A stretch of DNA of 64,000 nucleotides from Mycobacterium sp. E1747 (GCF_001667775.1 NZ_LZJI01000197.1:62001-126000), one strand, 5' to 3'; counted from the first letter of the stretch, positions 31,411 to 42,359 are shown. The notes: a model not told the origin generated them from the letters alone. Numbers and translations are program-made.

Positions 31411-32142
31411 CTACAACGGGTGACCCGATGCATAAGCGGTCGCCCAGTCGCGCACCGCCCGCGCGTAGACGCCCGAGTTGTTGTAGGCCCGCAGCGCGGT
31501 GATCCAGCCGCGCGGGGTCGCCAGATCTTTTCCCCGCCAACACAGGTAACCTGCCGCCGCGAGCGCCGCATCGTCGATGTTGTCCGGGCTGACGCGGCCG
31601 TCGTTGTGGGCGTCGACGCCGTACAACCGCCAAGTCTCGGGGATGAACTGCATCGGCCCCATGGCCCGCACCACCCCGTCGTCGTCGGTCACCTGCTCCT
31701 CGCTATCGACGATGCGCAGGGTGCCGCCGCTGCCGTCCAGGCGGACGCCACGGATCGGCGGGCTGACATCCCCGTTGGGCGCCAGTCGGGCGCCGCGGTA
31801 GGTGCCGTGATGGCTCTCGACCTGCCCGATGCCCGCCAAGGTGGTCCACGCGATATGGCATTTGGGGTTTTCGACCTCGGCGACCCGGGCCGCGTACGCG
31901 TACGCCTCCAGCGCGATCACGGGAATCTCGAGCGTCGCCGACCGCTGTTCGGCCCAGGCCCGAAGTTGGTCCGCGGGGCGGCCGCTGGCGTGGGTGTCCA
32001 CCGGCGGCACCGGAGCCCCCGCGGGCGGCGGGACGCCCTCCGGAATGAAGAGGCTGAGCTGCCACGTGCAGCTGGAGGCCATCAGCATCGCGGTCGCGCC
32101 GATCACGGCGGCCGCGCGCATCCAACGCCTCGGCGACACCAT
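31411..32142 (-). CDS. lpqU: Lytic transglycosylase-like lipoprotein LpqU
   Basis: A 243-residue lipoprotein. The leader from MVSPRRWMR ends in the lipobox MASSC, giving a lipidated Cys near residue 23. The SLT/transglycosylase domain shows the catalytic Glu in GIGQVESHHGTY, the MGPMQFIPETW motif and AALRAYNNSGVYARAV. It should cleave peptidoglycan glycan strands outside the membrane. The start at MVSP is preferred by GGGAG upstream and by the signal peptide; the frame continues 16 codons upstream. Confidence 0.9.
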   Translation of the reverse strand: MVSPRRWMRAAAVIGATAMLMASSCTWQLSLFIPEGVPPPAGAPVPPVDTHASGRPADQLRAWAEQRSATLEIPVIALEAYAYAARVAEVENPKCHIAWTTLAGIGQVESHHGTYRGARLAPNGDVSPPIRGVRLDGSGGTLRIVDSEEQVTDDDGVVRAMGPMQFIPETWRLYGVDAHNDGRVSPDNIDDAALAAAGYLCWRGKDLATPRGWITALRAYNNSGVYARAVRDWATAYASGHPL

Positions 32143-32282
32143 GCTGGTTAAAGCTCCCTCAAACTGCCCTGCACCGACTTCCGCAACCATCGTCCCATGT
32201 GTTCCGGCGTAGCCCGGCCGCGTCGAGCCCCCCGGCGCACGATTTCGATTAATTATCGGTTAGCTCCAAGCAGCATTCGCGG

Positions 32283-33257
32283 TTACGCGTCGTCGGCGGC
32301 CGCATCGGGCACCTCGTCCGATGGCCAGTGCTCCCGCCACTCCTCCTCGGCGACCTCCCCGAGGGGCGCCACGTCGAACTCCTCCGGAACACCGACGCCG
32401 CGGCGCGCCGCGGCGATCGCCCGTTCGGCCGCCCGGACCGTGTCTACGAACTCCAGAACCGCCGAGCGCAGCGCGCCTTCCGCGTCGCCATCGGCCGACA
32501 CCGAGATAGAAGTGATCTCCGCGGGAACCAGGTCGGCGGGCAGGCCTGCCTTCTCGGCACGCTGAATCACCTTCTGCGCCAACGCCAATGCCGGCTGCCC
32601 GGTATGCACGTCGTCCATCACCGATTTCCGCGGCTTTTCGGCGGCCTTGCGTTCTTCCCATTGGGCCAGCTGTTCTTCCAGCGAAATGGTCTGGCCCGCA
32701 AGCACACCCGGCACCCGATTGCCCAGCTTCCGCATCAACGTGACGGCAACATCGTCGATGGTGAAGGGAAGCTGCGGCGCATCCTCGGCGATGCGCGCGT
32801 GAAAGAGCACCTGCAGCAACACGTCGCCGAGTTCTTCGCGCAGTTGGTCGACGCTGCCGCTGCGGACGGCATCCAACAGTTCGTAGGTCTCCTCGAGCAG
32901 AAAGCGGCGCAACGAGTCGTGAGTTTGCTTGCTCTCCCATGGCCCGGCGGTGCGGAGTTTGTCCATCATCGCCACGGCGTCGACCAGTCGTTCCCCGCGC
33001 GGCGTGTCCGGCGCCGAGATCAACCGGGCCCCCGCGGCCAGCCGCGCGGTGACGGCGGGATGGTCGGGATCGGACGAAAGAAGCACCGGCGCTGGATCAT
33101 CGGGGTCCCCGGCATGGACCGGACGCGCCGCCGGCAGCGACCACGGCACCGCGACGGGCATCTCCTCGGTGTACTGCACCTGCCCGCTGAGATGTTCGAT
33201 CGCTTCCACGGGGACCAGCGACGGGCGGCGCGGGTCGAACAAGACGACGATCATCAT
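32283..33257 (-). CDS. mazG: Nucleoside triphosphate pyrophosphohydrolase MazG
   Basis: A 324-residue enzyme that hydrolyses NTPs and dNTPs to the monophosphate and PPi, including oxidised nucleotides. The MazG domain (residues about 90-220) shows the metal-binding pattern EETYE followed by [10 protein letters not shown]. An N-terminal extension of about 90 residues is typical of mycobacterial MazG. Its start overlaps the mfd stop (ATGA), so it is translationally coupled to that DNA-repair gene. Confidence 0.92.
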   Translation of the reverse strand: MMIVVLFDPRRPSLVPVEAIEHLSGQVQYTEEMPVAVPWSLPAARPVHAGDPDDPAPVLLSSDPDHPAVTARLAAGARLISAPDTPRGERLVDAVAMMDKLRTAGPWESKQTHDSLRRFLLEETYELLDAVRSGSVDQLREELGDVLLQVLFHARIAEDAPQLPFTIDDVAVTLMRKLGNRVPGVLAGQTISLEEQLAQWEERKAAEKPRKSVMDDVHTGQPALALAQKVIQRAEKAGLPADLVPAEITSISVSADGDAEGALRSAVLEFVDTVRAAERAIAAARRGVGVPEEFDVAPLGEVAEEEWREHWPSDEVPDAAADDA

Positions 33258-36200
33258 CTCGCCTTCCGCTCCTCGCCGGACATCGCTGCAGGTGACGCAC
33301 TCGTTATATCAATGTCCGTCTGGGGTTTTCCTTGCAGCGCCGTCACCAGATTGGCCACCATCTGCACCAGCTCGACATCGCGGATGCGTGCCGCCCCCAC
33401 ACCGCCGGCCCGCGGGATGGGAACCTGCACGGTCGAGGTCGTGGCGCGGTAGCTCGCCGAGGGATACATCCGCTTGAGCCGCACCTGGGCCGAGTCGGGC
33501 AGCGTCATCGGCGACAGGCGCACGGTGGCCGCCGAGGGCGCGGACACCTCGGTGATGCCGGCGGCGCGGCACAACAGCCGCAACCGCGCGACCGCCACCA
33601 GGCGCAGGGCCGGTTCGGGCAGCGCGCCGTAGCGGTCCACGAGTTCGTCGATGACGGCGTCGACGGCCGCGTCGTCGGAGGCGGCCGCCAGCCGCCGGTA
33701 GGCCTCCAGCCGCAACCGATCGCTGGCGATGTAGTCCGGCGGCAGGTGCGCGTCCACCGGGAGGTCGATCCGCACGTCCTTGGGCTCCTCGGCGGTGGTA
33801 ACCGTCTGGCCGTCCGCCGCGGCCCGGTAGGCCTCCACGGCCTCGCCCACCAACCTGACGTACAGGTCGAATCCGACCCCGGCGACGTGTCCGGACTGCT
33901 CGACACCCAACACGTTGCCGGCGCCGCGGATCTCGAGGTCCTTGAGCGCGACCGCCATGCCCGCGCCCAGCTCGTTGTTCTGCGCGATGGTCGCCAGCCG
34001 GTCGTAGGCCGTCTCGGTCAGCGGCGCATTCGGCGGATACAGGAAGTAGGCGTACCCGCGCTCGCGGCTGCGGCCTACCCGGCCGCGCAGCTGGTGCAGC
34101 TGGGAGAGCCCGAAGGTGTCGGCGCGCTCGACGATCAGCGTGTTGGCGTTGGAGATGTCCAGCCCGGTCTCCACGATCGTCGTGCAGACCAGGATGTCGT
34201 ACTCGCGATTCCAGAACCCCTGCACGGTGCGCTCCAACCGCTCCTCGGGCATCTGCCCGTGCGCGACGACCACACGCGCCTCGGGCACCAGCTCCCGAAT
34301 CCGGGCCGCAGTCCGGTCGATCGAGCTGACCCGGTTGTGCACGTAGAAGACCTGCCCGTCGCGCAGCAGCTCACGCCGCAGCGCCGCGGCGACCTGCTTG
34401 TCGTCCTGGGGGCCGACATAGGTCAGCACCGGATAGCGCTCTTCGGGCGGCGTCAGGATGGTCGACATCTCGCGGATCCCGGCCAGGCTCATCTCCAGCG
34501 TGCGCGGGATGGGGGTGGCGCTCATGGTCAGCACATCGACGTGGGTGCGCAGCGACTTGATGTGCTCCTTGTGCTCAACGCCGAACCGCTGCTCCTCGTC
34601 GACGATGACCAACCCCAGGTCCTTCCAGCGCACCCCGGTCTGCAGCAGCCGGTGCGTGCCGATCACGACGTCCACCGAGCCGTCGGCCAGACCTTCGATC
34701 ACGGCGCGGGACTCGGTGTTGTCGGTGAACCGCGACAGCCCCTTGACGGTCACGGGGAAGCCGGCCATCCGGTCGGTGAACGTCTGCAGGTGCTGGTCGG
34801 CAAGCAGCGTGGTGGGCACCAGCACGGCTACCTGCTTGCCGTCCTGGACCGCCTTGAACGCCGCGCGCACCGCGATCTCGGTTTTGCCGTAGCCGACGTC
34901 GCCGCAGATCACCCGGTCCATCGGGATCGGCTTTTCCATGTCGGCCTTGACCTCGGTGATGGCGGTGAGCTGGTCGACCGTCTCGGTGAAGCCGAACGCG
35001 TCCTCCATCTCGGCCTGCCACGGCGTGTCGGGTGAGAACGCGTGGCCGGGGCTGGCCTGCCGCTTGGCGTAGAGCGCGACGAGCTCGCCGGCGATCTCGC
35101 GCACCGCGCGGCGGGCCTTGGTCTTGGTGTTGGCCCAGTCGCTGCCACCCAGCTTGGAAAGCGCCGGCGCCTGCCCGCCGACGTAGCGGGAGAGCTGGTC
35201 CAGCGAGTCCATCGGGACATAGAGCTTGTCGGACCCGCCGCCGCGCTTGCTGGACGCGTACTCCAGCACCAGGTACTCGCGCCGGGCGCCGCCGACCGTC
35301 CGCTCGGTCATCTCGACGAACCGCCCGATGCCGTGCTGGTCGTGCACCACCAGGTCACCGGCCGTCAGCGCCAGCGGGTCGACGGTGTTGCGCCGCTTTG
35401 CCGCCAGCCGCTTGCCCTCGACGGCGGTGGCCCGGCTGCCGGTCAGGTCGGTCTCGGTGATGACGACCAGGTTGGCGCCGGGGATGACGACCCCGTCGTG
35501 CAGCGGGCCCTTGAGCACGCTGACGATCCCGGGCTTGAGCGTCGTGTCGGCCGCGTCCCGTTCCAGCATGGCGGCGGGCGTGTCGGAGTCGGCGAGCCGC
35601 TCGACGACCCGGTGGGCGGTCCCGGCGCCGGGGGCCACGACGGCGGCGTAGCCGCCGGTCGAGACGTGCGCGCGCAGCATCGCGAAGATGCCGTCGATGT
35701 CCTGCTGGTGCCCGCGAGCCGACGGCGCCGCCCGGATGTCCAGCTCCACCGCCGACTCGTCGGACAACTGGCTCAGCGTCCACCATGGGTGACCGGACTT
35801 CGCCGCCGCGGCATGCACGTCGTCCAGCTCGGCGAACCCCGATCCCCCGAATTGCGCCACGTCGACGGGTGCGTCAGTGCCCAGCGCCGCCACTGACCAG
35901 GACGCCTCGAGGAATTCGCTGCCCGTCTTGATCAGGTCGGCGGCGCGGGTGCGCACCTTCTCGGGGTCGCACACGAGCACCGGCGTGCCCTCGGCCAGTT
36001 GGTCGGTCAGCAGCACATGGTCGCCGGGCCGCAGCACCGGCAGCAGAGCCTCCATGCCGTCGACCGCGATGCCCTCGGCCAGCTTGGCCAGCATGTCGGT
36101 GACACTGCCGGTGATGGCGGGTTCGGTCCCGGAGTGCCGGGCGGCGAGCGCGGCGGCCCGTTCCCGCACCTCGTCGGTCAGCAGCAGCTCGCGGCAGGCC

Positions 36201-36919
36201 ACCGCGATTACGGTTTCGACGTCGATTTCGGGTATCGAGCGCTGGTCGGCGACGGCGAACATCCGCATCTCGCTGACCTCGTCACCCCAGAATTCGATGC
36301 GCACCGGGTGTTCGGCGGTCGGCGGGAAGACGTCGAGGATCCCGCCGCGCACCGCGAACTCGCCGCGCCGGCCCACCATGTCGACCCGCGTGTAGGCCAG
36401 CTCCACCAGCCGGGCGACCACGTCCTCGAACGCGATCTCCTCGCCGACTTTGAACGTGACCGGCTCGACGCGGCCCAGCTCCGGCGTCATCGGTTGCATC
36501 AGCGAGCGCACCGCGGTCACCACGACCCGTAGCGGCGGCCCCAGCCGCGCATCGTCGGGATGCGCCAGCCTGCGCAACACCGTCAACCGGGCGCCGACCG
36601 TGTCGACGCCCGGCGACAATCGCTCGTGCGGCAGCGTCTCCCACGACGGAAAAGCCGCGACGGCATCGCCGAAGACGCCGCGTAATTCGGCGGTCAGGTC
36701 GTCGGCTTCGCGCCCCGTCGCGGTGACCACGAGCAAAGGCCCCAACCGCGCCAGCGCGCTGGCCACGAAAAGCCGTGCGCTGGCTGGACCCACCAGGCGA
36801 AGGTCGGCCGGTCGCTCGGCCGCGCTTTCAATCAGTTGCTGGAAGGTCGGCGCGGTGAGCGCCAATTCAACGAGCCCCGCGATCGGGGGTTCTGGGCGAG
36901 CAGGCCCCGGTGCGGTCAT
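33254..36919 (-). CDS. mfd: Transcription-repair coupling factor Mfd
   Basis: A 1221-residue ATP-dependent translocase that removes RNA polymerase stalled at lesions and recruits UvrA. Domains in order are a UvrB-like N-terminal module, the RNAP-interaction domain around [13 protein letters not shown] (about 490-580), and the RecG-like motor with Walker [14 protein letters not shown] box [11 protein letters not shown], motif [17 protein letters not shown] and the TRCF C-terminal domain. It is full length. The start is the ATG at 36919. It is divergent from the lysA paralogue, with 107 bases shared for promoters. Confidence 0.96.
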   Translation of the reverse strand: MTAPGPARPEPPIAGLVELALTAPTFQQLIESAAERPADLRLVGPASARLFVASALARLGPLLVVTATGREADDLTAELRGVFGDAVAAFPSWETLPHERLSPGVDTVGARLTVLRRLAHPDDARLGPPLRVVVTAVRSLMQPMTPELGRVEPVTFKVGEEIAFEDVVARLVELAYTRVDMVGRRGEFAVRGGILDVFPPTAEHPVRIEFWGDEVSEMRMFAVADQRSIPEIDVETVIAVACRELLLTDEVRERAAALAARHSGTEPAITGSVTDMLAKLAEGIAVDGMEALLPVLRPGDHVLLTDQLAEGTPVLVCDPEKVRTRAADLIKTGSEFLEASWSVAALGTDAPVDVAQFGGSGFAELDDVHAAAAKSGHPWWTLSQLSDESAVELDIRAAPSARGHQQDIDGIFAMLRAHVSTGGYAAVVAPGAGTAHRVVERLADSDTPAAMLERDAADTTLKPGIVSVLKGPLHDGVVIPGANLVVITETDLTGSRATAVEGKRLAAKRRNTVDPLALTAGDLVVHDQHGIGRFVEMTERTVGGARREYLVLEYASSKRGGGSDKLYVPMDSLDQLSRYVGGQAPALSKLGGSDWANTKTKARRAVREIAGELVALYAKRQASPGHAFSPDTPWQAEMEDAFGFTETVDQLTAITEVKADMEKPIPMDRVICGDVGYGKTEIAVRAAFKAVQDGKQVAVLVPTTLLADQHLQTFTDRMAGFPVTVKGLSRFTDNTESRAVIEGLADGSVDVVIGTHRLLQTGVRWKDLGLVIVDEEQRFGVEHKEHIKSLRTHVDVLTMSATPIPRTLEMSLAGIREMSTILTPPEERYPVLTYVGPQDDKQVAAALRRELLRDGQVFYVHNRVSSIDRTAARIRELVPEARVVVAHGQMPEERLERTVQGFWNREYDILVCTTIVETGLDISNANTLIVERADTFGLSQLHQLRGRVGRSRERGYAYFLYPPNAPLTETAYDRLATIAQNNELGAGMAVALKDLEIRGAGNVLGVEQSGHVAGVGFDLYVRLVGEAVEAYRAAADGQTVTTAEEPKDVRIDLPVDAHLPPDYIASDRLRLEAYRRLAAASDDAAVDAVIDELVDRYGALPEPALRLVAVARLRLLCRAAGITEVSAPSAATVRLSPMTLPDSAQVRLKRMYPSASYRATTSTVQVPIPRAGGVGAARIRDVELVQMVANLVTALQGKPQTDIDITSASPAAMSGEERKAR

Positions 36920-37026
36920 GATGAATCCATTCTAGGGGCGCCAGGATTCGTCAATATTGAGCCCGGCGCCGTCAAGGGTTCGTAAGGAAGACGGCCCTCG
37001 GCCCCGCGCGGGCGCACGTTGGATTC

Positions 37027-38367
37027 ATGACATTGCTGGACATCTTGCCGTCGCTTGGTCACGCGGCCCCGCCGCGGTTCGATCCCGCGATCTGGCCCGT
37101 CACCGCGCACCCCGACGAGCAGGGAAGGCTGTGCGTCGGCGGTTTGCCCCTGGCGGAGATCGCCGACGAGTTCGGAACACCGGCCTACGTCATCGACGAG
37201 ACCGACTTCCGGCGCCGCGCCCGCCGCTACCGCAAGTCGCTGCGCGGCGTCCAGGTCGTCTACGCCGGGAAATCGCTGCTGACCACCGCCGTGGCCCGCT
37301 GGGCCCGCGACGAGGGCCTCGGCATCGACGTCTGTTCGGCCGGTGAGCTGGCCGTCGCCCTGGCCGGTGGGCTGGACCCGGCCCGGATCATCATGCACGG
37401 CAACGCCAAGTCCCCCGACGAGTTACGCGAGGCGGTGCGCGCCGGGGTCGGGCGGATCGTGCTGGATTCCTGCATGGACATCGCCTACCTGGCCGGCCTG
37501 GCGCGCAGGCGCCAGCCGGTCCTCATCCGGGTGACCCCGGACATCGACATTCACGGACACCGCGCGGTGACGACCGGTGTCAGCGACCAGAAGTTCGGCT
37601 TCACCCTCGCCGATGACCACACCGCCGAGGCCGTCAAGCGAGTGCTGGCGCACCCGATTCTCGACCTTGTCGGCCTGCACTGCCACATCGGTTCGCAGGT
37701 CACCGACCCGGCGCTCTACGGCGAAGCGATTCACCGGCTGATCGCGGCGATGGCCGACATCCGGGCCCGGCATGGCGTCATCCTGACCGAACTCAACCTC
37801 GGCGGGGGGCACGCCATCCCCTACGTTCCCGGCGACCGCGAACTCGATCTCGACGCGCTGGCCCGCGTCATCGAGGACGCGCTCGACGAGGCCTGCGCCG
37901 CCGAGCACTTTCCCCGCCCGAGCGTGGTGGTAGAGCCCGGCCGGGCCATCAGCGGCCGCGCCGGCGTCACCCTGTACCGGGTGTGCTCGGTCAAGACGCA
38001 GGCGAGCGGCCGCACCTTCGTGGCCGTCGACGGCGGCATGAGCGACAACCCCCGGGTGTCGCTGTACGGCGCCCGCTACACCGTTGCGCTGGCGAACCGG
38101 CAACCGCTGGGCCTCAAGCAGCTCGTCACCATTGCCGGCCGGCACTGCGAAGCGGGCGACGAAATCGCCCGCGACATCGAGCTACCGGCCGACGTGCGCC
38201 CCGGGGACCTGCTGGCCGTGGCCTGCACCGGCGCCTATCACCACAGCATGGCGTCGAACTACAACATGGTCGGCCGCCCGGCCGTCGTCGGCGTCAGGGA
38301 CGGTCGCGCCCGCGAGCTGGTCCGCCGCGAGACGGTTGCTGACCTGCTCGCCCGCGACCGCGGTTAG
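37027..38367 (+). CDS. Diaminopimelate decarboxylase-like PLP enzyme (LysA paralogue)
   Basis: A 446-residue fold-III PLP decarboxylase. The PLP lysine is in VVYAGKSLL (family form YAxKA), the catalytic His in GLHCHIGSQ, and phosphate binding in LGGGHAIPY and EPGRAISGRAG; the C-terminal CTGAYHHSMASNYN contains the substrate-contacting tyrosines. M. tuberculosis has one lysA (Rv1293) elsewhere and none here, so this looks like a second copy. It may decarboxylate meso-DAP or a related amino acid. It is monocistronic between mfd and a convergent TetR gene. Confidence 0.85.
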   Translation: MTLLDILPSLGHAAPPRFDPAIWPVTAHPDEQGRLCVGGLPLAEIADEFGTPAYVIDETDFRRRARRYRKSLRGVQVVYAGKSLLTTAVARWARDEGLGIDVCSAGELAVALAGGLDPARIIMHGNAKSPDELREAVRAGVGRIVLDSCMDIAYLAGLARRRQPVLIRVTPDIDIHGHRAVTTGVSDQKFGFTLADDHTAEAVKRVLAHPILDLVGLHCHIGSQVTDPALYGEAIHRLIAAMADIRARHGVILTELNLGGGHAIPYVPGDRELDLDALARVIEDALDEACAAEHFPRPSVVVEPGRAISGRAGVTLYRVCSVKTQASGRTFVAVDGGMSDNPRVSLYGARYTVALANRQPLGLKQLVTIAGRHCEAGDEIARDIELPADVRPGDLLAVACTGAYHHSMASNYNMVGRPAVVGVRDGRARELVRRETVADLLARDRG

Positions 38368-38369
38368 TG

Positions 38370-38479
38370 GCGAGTGCGAGCGCCGCGAAGCGGGGCGCTG
38401 CAGCTCGCCACCATCGGGATCAGTGCGAGTGCGAGCGCCGCGAAGCGGGGCGCTGCAGCTCGCCACCATCGGGATCAGC
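38370..38479. repeat. Tandem repeat, two copies of a 55-bp unit
   Basis: Copies at 38370-38424 and 38425-38479 differ only at the last base. Each holds GCGAGTGCGAGCGCC, a small hairpin AGCGCC...GGCGCT, a PstI-type CTGCAG and CCACCATCGGGATCA. The array sits between the convergent LysA-paralogue and TetR genes and contains the TetR stop codon (38475-38477) in copy 2. It resembles MIRU/VNTR loci of mycobacteria and may also act as a terminator. Confidence 0.85.
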
Positions 38480-39122
38480 TGTCTTGCAGCCGGGGGTCGG
38501 CCTCCAGATGGGTCAGCCCGTTCCACATCAGGTTGACCAGGTGCGCGGCGACCACTTCCTTCTTGGGCTCCCGGATGTCGAGCCACCACTGCGCCGTCAT
38601 CGACACCGAGCCCACCAGCGCCTGCGCGTACAGCGGCGCCAGGTCCGGATCCAGGCCGCGGCGGGCGAAGTCGCCGGCCAGGATGGAGCTGACCTGGTTT
38701 ACGGCGTCGTTGAGCAGGCTGGAGTAGGTGCCCGAGCTGATCGCGGCGGGCGAGTCGCGGAGCATGATGCGGAAGCCGTCGGTGCGCTCCTCGACATACG
38801 TGAGCAACGCCAGCGCGACGCGCTCGACCCGGACCCGGGACCGGTTGTTGGTCAGCGACGAGGTGATCCCGTCCAGCAGCGCCGACATCTCACGGTCGAC
38901 GACCACCGCGTAGAGCCCCTCCTTGCCGCCGAAGTGTTCGTAGACGACCGGCTTGGACACGTTGGCGCGCAACGCGATCTCCTCAATCGAGGTGCCCTCG
39001 TAGCCGCGTTCGGCGAACAGCGAGCGCGCGATGCCGATGAGTTGTTGTCGGCGTTCGGTACCGGTCATCCGGGCACGCGGGGCGCGTGCCTCCTTATCCG
39101 GCTCCTTGTCGAGAACAGCCAC
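38475..39122 (-). CDS. TetR family regulator (Rv1019 type)
   Basis: A 215-residue regulator. The N-terminal helix-turn-helix covers RRQQLIGIARSLFAERGYEGTSIEEIALRANVSKPVVYEHFGGKEGLY, here residues about 24-70, with the recognition helix VSKPVVYEHF. The C-terminal ligand domain is all-helical. It matches the position of Rv1019 between mfd and glmU. The effector and targets are not evident. Its stop codon lies in the second copy of a 55-bp tandem repeat. Confidence 0.88.
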   Translation of the reverse strand: MAVLDKEPDKEARAPRARMTGTERRQQLIGIARSLFAERGYEGTSIEEIALRANVSKPVVYEHFGGKEGLYAVVVDREMSALLDGITSSLTNNRSRVRVERVALALLTYVEERTDGFRIMLRDSPAAISSGTYSSLLNDAVNQVSSILAGDFARRGLDPDLAPLYAQALVGSVSMTAQWWLDIREPKKEVVAAHLVNLMWNGLTHLEADPRLQDS

Positions 39123-39236
39123 GTCAATCAGCGTATAGCTTCGGCGGGGCCAAACCGCCCGTCTTTCCCTCGGCGCCGCGATCGGCCCGCGGACCGTCTA
39201 AAGTCTCTTGATGGCGCGGGCCCCTGGGGCTTGCAA

Positions 39237-39308
39237 TCCGTCGTGGTGTAATCGGCAGCACCTCTGATTTTGGTTCAGATAGTTCAGGTTCGAGTCCTGG
39301 CGACGGAG
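39237..39308 (+). tRNA. tRNA-Gln (anticodon UUG)
   Basis: Acceptor stem TCCGTCG/CGACGGA with discriminator G, anticodon stem TCTGA/TCAGA with loop TTTTGGT (anticodon TTG), T-arm with GGTTCGAGTCC. The 3' CCA is not encoded (GCTTGG follows). It lies between the TetR gene and glmU. Confidence 0.93.
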
Positions 39309-39466
39309 CTTGGCTCGTCGAGTGTGGGGCCTGTGCACGAATCGGCGGCATTTCCCTACTTAGCGCCCACAGTCGGCGAGCGAGTCTTTGCGTCGACACC
39401 AGGTGTAATGACACCCTTGACGGCGTGTCGTCGTGCCAACACGGATGACGGGGTTGAGGAGAGTTG

Positions 39467-40933
39467 ATGGCGTCTCGTGGTGATACCGCGGTCGTGGTGC
39501 TCGCGGCCGGGCCCGGCACCCGGATGCGGTCGGATACCCCGAAGGTGCTGCACACGATCGCCGGGCGCCCCATGTTGTCCCACCTTTTGCACGCGATCAC
39601 CAAGGTCGCCCCCCAGCACCTGGTCGTGGTCCTCGGACACGACCACCAGCGGATCGCGCCGCTGGTCGCCGAGTGGGCCGACGGCCTGGGGCGCGCGGTC
39701 GAGGTGGCCCTGCAGGACCGCCCGCTGGGCACCGGCCACGCCGTCGGGTGCGGCCTGTCCGCGCTGCCCGAGGACTACGCCGGCGTCGTCGTGGTCACCT
39801 CCGGGGACACGCCGCTGCTCGACTCCGACACGCTGGCCGACCTGATCGCGACGCACAACGCCGGATCGGCGGCCGCGACCGTGCTCACTACGACGCTCGA
39901 CGACCCCACCGGCTACGGCCGCATCCTGCGCACCCAGGACAACGAGGTCACCGCGATCGTTGAACACGCCGACGCGACGCCCTTCCAGCGCGAGATCCGG
40001 GAGGTCAACGCCGGCGTCTACGCCTTCGACGTTCCCGCGTTGCGCTCGGCGCTGAGCCGGCTGAGCTCGAACAACGCCCAGCAGGAGCTGTACCTGACCG
40101 ACGTCATCTCCATCCTGCGCGGCGACGGGCGGGCCATCCACGCCCAGCACGTCGGCGACAGCGCACTGGTGGCGGGCGTGAACAACCGCGTGCAGCTGGC
40201 GCAATTGGCCGCCGAACTCAACCGCCGGATCGTCGCCGCCCACCAGATGGCCGGGGTGACGGTGGTCGACCCGGCGACCACCTGGATCGACGTCGACGTC
40301 GCGATCGGTCGCGACACCGTCATCCACCCCGGCACCCAGCTCCTTGGCCGCACCCAACTGGGCGGCCACTGCATCGTCGGCCCGGACACCACACTCACCG
40401 ACGTCACCGTCGGTGACGGCGCGTCGGTGGTACGGACCCATGGCACGTCGTCGTCCATCGGTGCCGGCGCCACGGTCGGGCCCTTCGCCTACCTGCGGCC
40501 CGGCACGGTGCTCGGCGACGACGGCAAACTCGGCGCGTTCGTCGAGACCAAGAACTCCACGATCGGCACCGGCACCAAGGTTCCGCACCTGACCTACGTC
40601 GGAGACGCCGACATCGGCGAACACAGCAACATCGGAGCGTCCAGCGTCTTCGTCAACTACGACGGCACGTCCAAGGCCCGCACCACCATCGGCTCGCACG
40701 TGCGCACCGGATCGGACACCATGTTCGTCGCCCCGGTGACGGTCGGCGACGGGGCGTACACCGGCGCGGGGACCGTGATTCGCGACGACGTTCCGCCCGG
40801 CGCGCTCGCGGTGTCCGCCGGCCCGCAACGCAACATCGAGGGCTGGGTGCAGCGCAAACGGCCCGGCAGCGCGGCGGCGGAAGCGGCCGAAAAGGCGGCG
40901 AAGACCGACCCCGAGACGCCCGGGCCCGAATAG
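39467..40933 (+). CDS. glmU: Bifunctional UDP-GlcNAc pyrophosphorylase / GlcN-1-P acetyltransferase GlmU
   Basis: A 488-residue enzyme making UDP-GlcNAc for peptidoglycan and arabinogalactan linkers. The N-terminal uridyltransferase starts [18 protein letters not shown] and contains the GTGHAV loop. The C-terminal left-handed beta-helix (from about 265) contains the acetyltransferase residues in YLRPGT, VETKNS and FVNYDG. A disordered Ala/Lys-rich tail ends the protein, as in mycobacterial GlmU. The ATG at 39467 follows GAGGAG; the TTG one codon earlier is less likely. Confidence 0.96.
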   Translation: MASRGDTAVVVLAAGPGTRMRSDTPKVLHTIAGRPMLSHLLHAITKVAPQHLVVVLGHDHQRIAPLVAEWADGLGRAVEVALQDRPLGTGHAVGCGLSALPEDYAGVVVVTSGDTPLLDSDTLADLIATHNAGSAAATVLTTTLDDPTGYGRILRTQDNEVTAIVEHADATPFQREIREVNAGVYAFDVPALRSALSRLSSNNAQQELYLTDVISILRGDGRAIHAQHVGDSALVAGVNNRVQLAQLAAELNRRIVAAHQMAGVTVVDPATTWIDVDVAIGRDTVIHPGTQLLGRTQLGGHCIVGPDTTLTDVTVGDGASVVRTHGTSSSIGAGATVGPFAYLRPGTVLGDDGKLGAFVETKNSTIGTGTKVPHLTYVGDADIGEHSNIGASSVFVNYDGTSKARTTIGSHVRTGSDTMFVAPVTVGDGAYTGAGTVIRDDVPPGALAVSAGPQRNIEGWVQRKRPGSAAAEAAEKAAKTDPETPGPE

Positions 40934-41033
40934 ACATCGTGATTTTGCTATCTGGTAACCCGGCCACATTTCCGTACCATTCGCTACGTACGATTGGCCA
41001 TCCACTTTTGATCCGAACGGCGAGGGCAGTGCG

Positions 41034-42014
41034 TTGAGCCACGACTGGACCGACAACCGCAAAAACCTGATGCTCTTCTCCGGCCGTGCGCACCCGGAGT
41101 TGGCCGAGCAGGTCGCAAAGGAACTCGACGTCCACGTCACCGCTCAGACGGCGCGGGAGTTCGCCAACGGTGAGATCTTCGTCCGGTTCCATGAGTCGGT
41201 CCGCGGGTGCGACGCATTCGTCCTGCAGTCAGCCCCGGCGCCGGTGAACGACTGGCTGATGGAACAGCTGATCATGATCGACGCACTCAAGCGGGGCAGC
41301 GCCAAGCGGATCACCGCCGTCATGCCGTTCTACCCCTACGCGCGGCAGGACAAGAAGCATCGCGGCCGCGAGCCGATCTCGGCGCGCCTGGTCGCCGACC
41401 TGCTCAAGACCGCGGGCGCCGACCGGATCGTGACGGTCGACCTGCACACCGACCAGATCCAGGGGTTCTTCGACGGGCCGGTCGATCACATGCGCGCTCA
41501 GAACCTGCTGACGGGCTACATCGGCGACAACTATCCGGACGGAAACATGGTCGTGGTCTCCCCCGATTCGGGTCGGGTGCGGATCGCCGAGAAGTGGGCC
41601 GACGCATTGGGTGGCGTTCCCCTCGCTTTCATTCACAAGACCCGCGACCCGCGGGTGCCCAACCAGGTGGTGTCCAACCGTGTCGTCGGCGAGGTGCAGG
41701 GCAGAACCTGCGTGCTGATCGACGACATGATCGACACCGGCGGCACCATCGCCGGCGCGGTCAAGTTGCTGCGTGACGAGGGCGCCGGCGACGTGATCAT
41801 CGCGGCCACGCACGGCGTGCTGTCCGACCCGGCCGCCGAGCGGTTGGTGGCTTCCGGCGCCCGCGAGGTGATCGTCACCAACACGCTGCCGATCGGCGAG
41901 GAGAAGCGTTTCCCCCAGCTCACGGTCTTGTCAATCGCACCACTGTTGGCCAGCACCATTCGCGCCGTCTTCGAAAACGGCTCCGTCACGGGGCTGTTCG
42001 ACGGAGACGCCTAG
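41034..42014 (+). CDS. prs: Ribose-phosphate pyrophosphokinase
   Basis: A 326-residue PRPP synthetase transferring diphosphate from ATP to ribose 5-phosphate. PRPP feeds nucleotides, His, Trp and the arabinan donor DPA. Motifs are FANGEIFVRFHESVRG, YPYARQDKKHRGREP, the metal-binding VDLHTDQIQGFF and the PRPP loop VLIDDMIDTGGTIAG. The start is TTG (SHDWTDN), as in the M. tuberculosis orthologue (PrsA). The ArsC-like gene begins immediately after its stop, so they are co-transcribed. Confidence 0.96.
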   Translation: MSHDWTDNRKNLMLFSGRAHPELAEQVAKELDVHVTAQTAREFANGEIFVRFHESVRGCDAFVLQSAPAPVNDWLMEQLIMIDALKRGSAKRITAVMPFYPYARQDKKHRGREPISARLVADLLKTAGADRIVTVDLHTDQIQGFFDGPVDHMRAQNLLTGYIGDNYPDGNMVVVSPDSGRVRIAEKWADALGGVPLAFIHKTRDPRVPNQVVSNRVVGEVQGRTCVLIDDMIDTGGTIAGAVKLLRDEGAGDVIIAATHGVLSDPAAERLVASGAREVIVTNTLPIGEEKRFPQLTVLSIAPLLASTIRAVFENGSVTGLFDGDA

Positions 42015-42359
42015 ATGGCCGGTACCGTCATCTACCACAACCCCCGGTGCAGCACGTCCCGAAAGACGCTGGACCTGTTGCGCGACAACGGCATTGAGCC
42101 AAAAATAGTCGAGTACCTGAAGAACCCGCCGTCGCGCGGCGAACTGGTGAAGATGATCGACGATGCCGGGATCGAGGTGCGAAGCGCGGTGCGCAAGCGT
42201 GAATCGCTTTACGCCGAATTGAATCTCGCCGATGCGACCGACGACCAGTTGCTCGACGCCATGGTCGAACACCCGATCCTGATCGAGCGGCCGTTCGTCG
42301 TCACACCGAAGGGCACCCGGCTGGCCCGGCCGGTCGACGCGGTGCGCGAAATTCTGTGA
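42015..42359 (+). CDS. ArsC-like thioredoxin-fold reductase
   Basis: A 114-residue protein of the glutaredoxin-linked ArsC/Spx family. The N-terminal motif NPRCSTSRKTLDLL holds the catalytic Cys12, and the C-terminal HPILIERPFVV is typical. It may reduce arsenate or act on another thiol substrate; no other ars genes are nearby, so arsenate is unproven. It abuts prs at its 5' end and overlaps lpqT at its 3' end (GTGA), so prs-arsC-lpqT form one transcript. Confidence 0.88.
   Translation: MAGTVIYHNPRCSTSRKTLDLLRDNGIEPKIVEYLKNPPSRGELVKMIDDAGIEVRSAVRKRESLYAELNLADATDDQLLDAMVEHPILIERPFVVTPKGTRLARPVDAVREIL

Noticed and set aside
33332..35035. 567-codon plus-strand frame opposite mfd
   Set aside because: Shadow frame of mfd; no recognisable domain and typical antisense composition.
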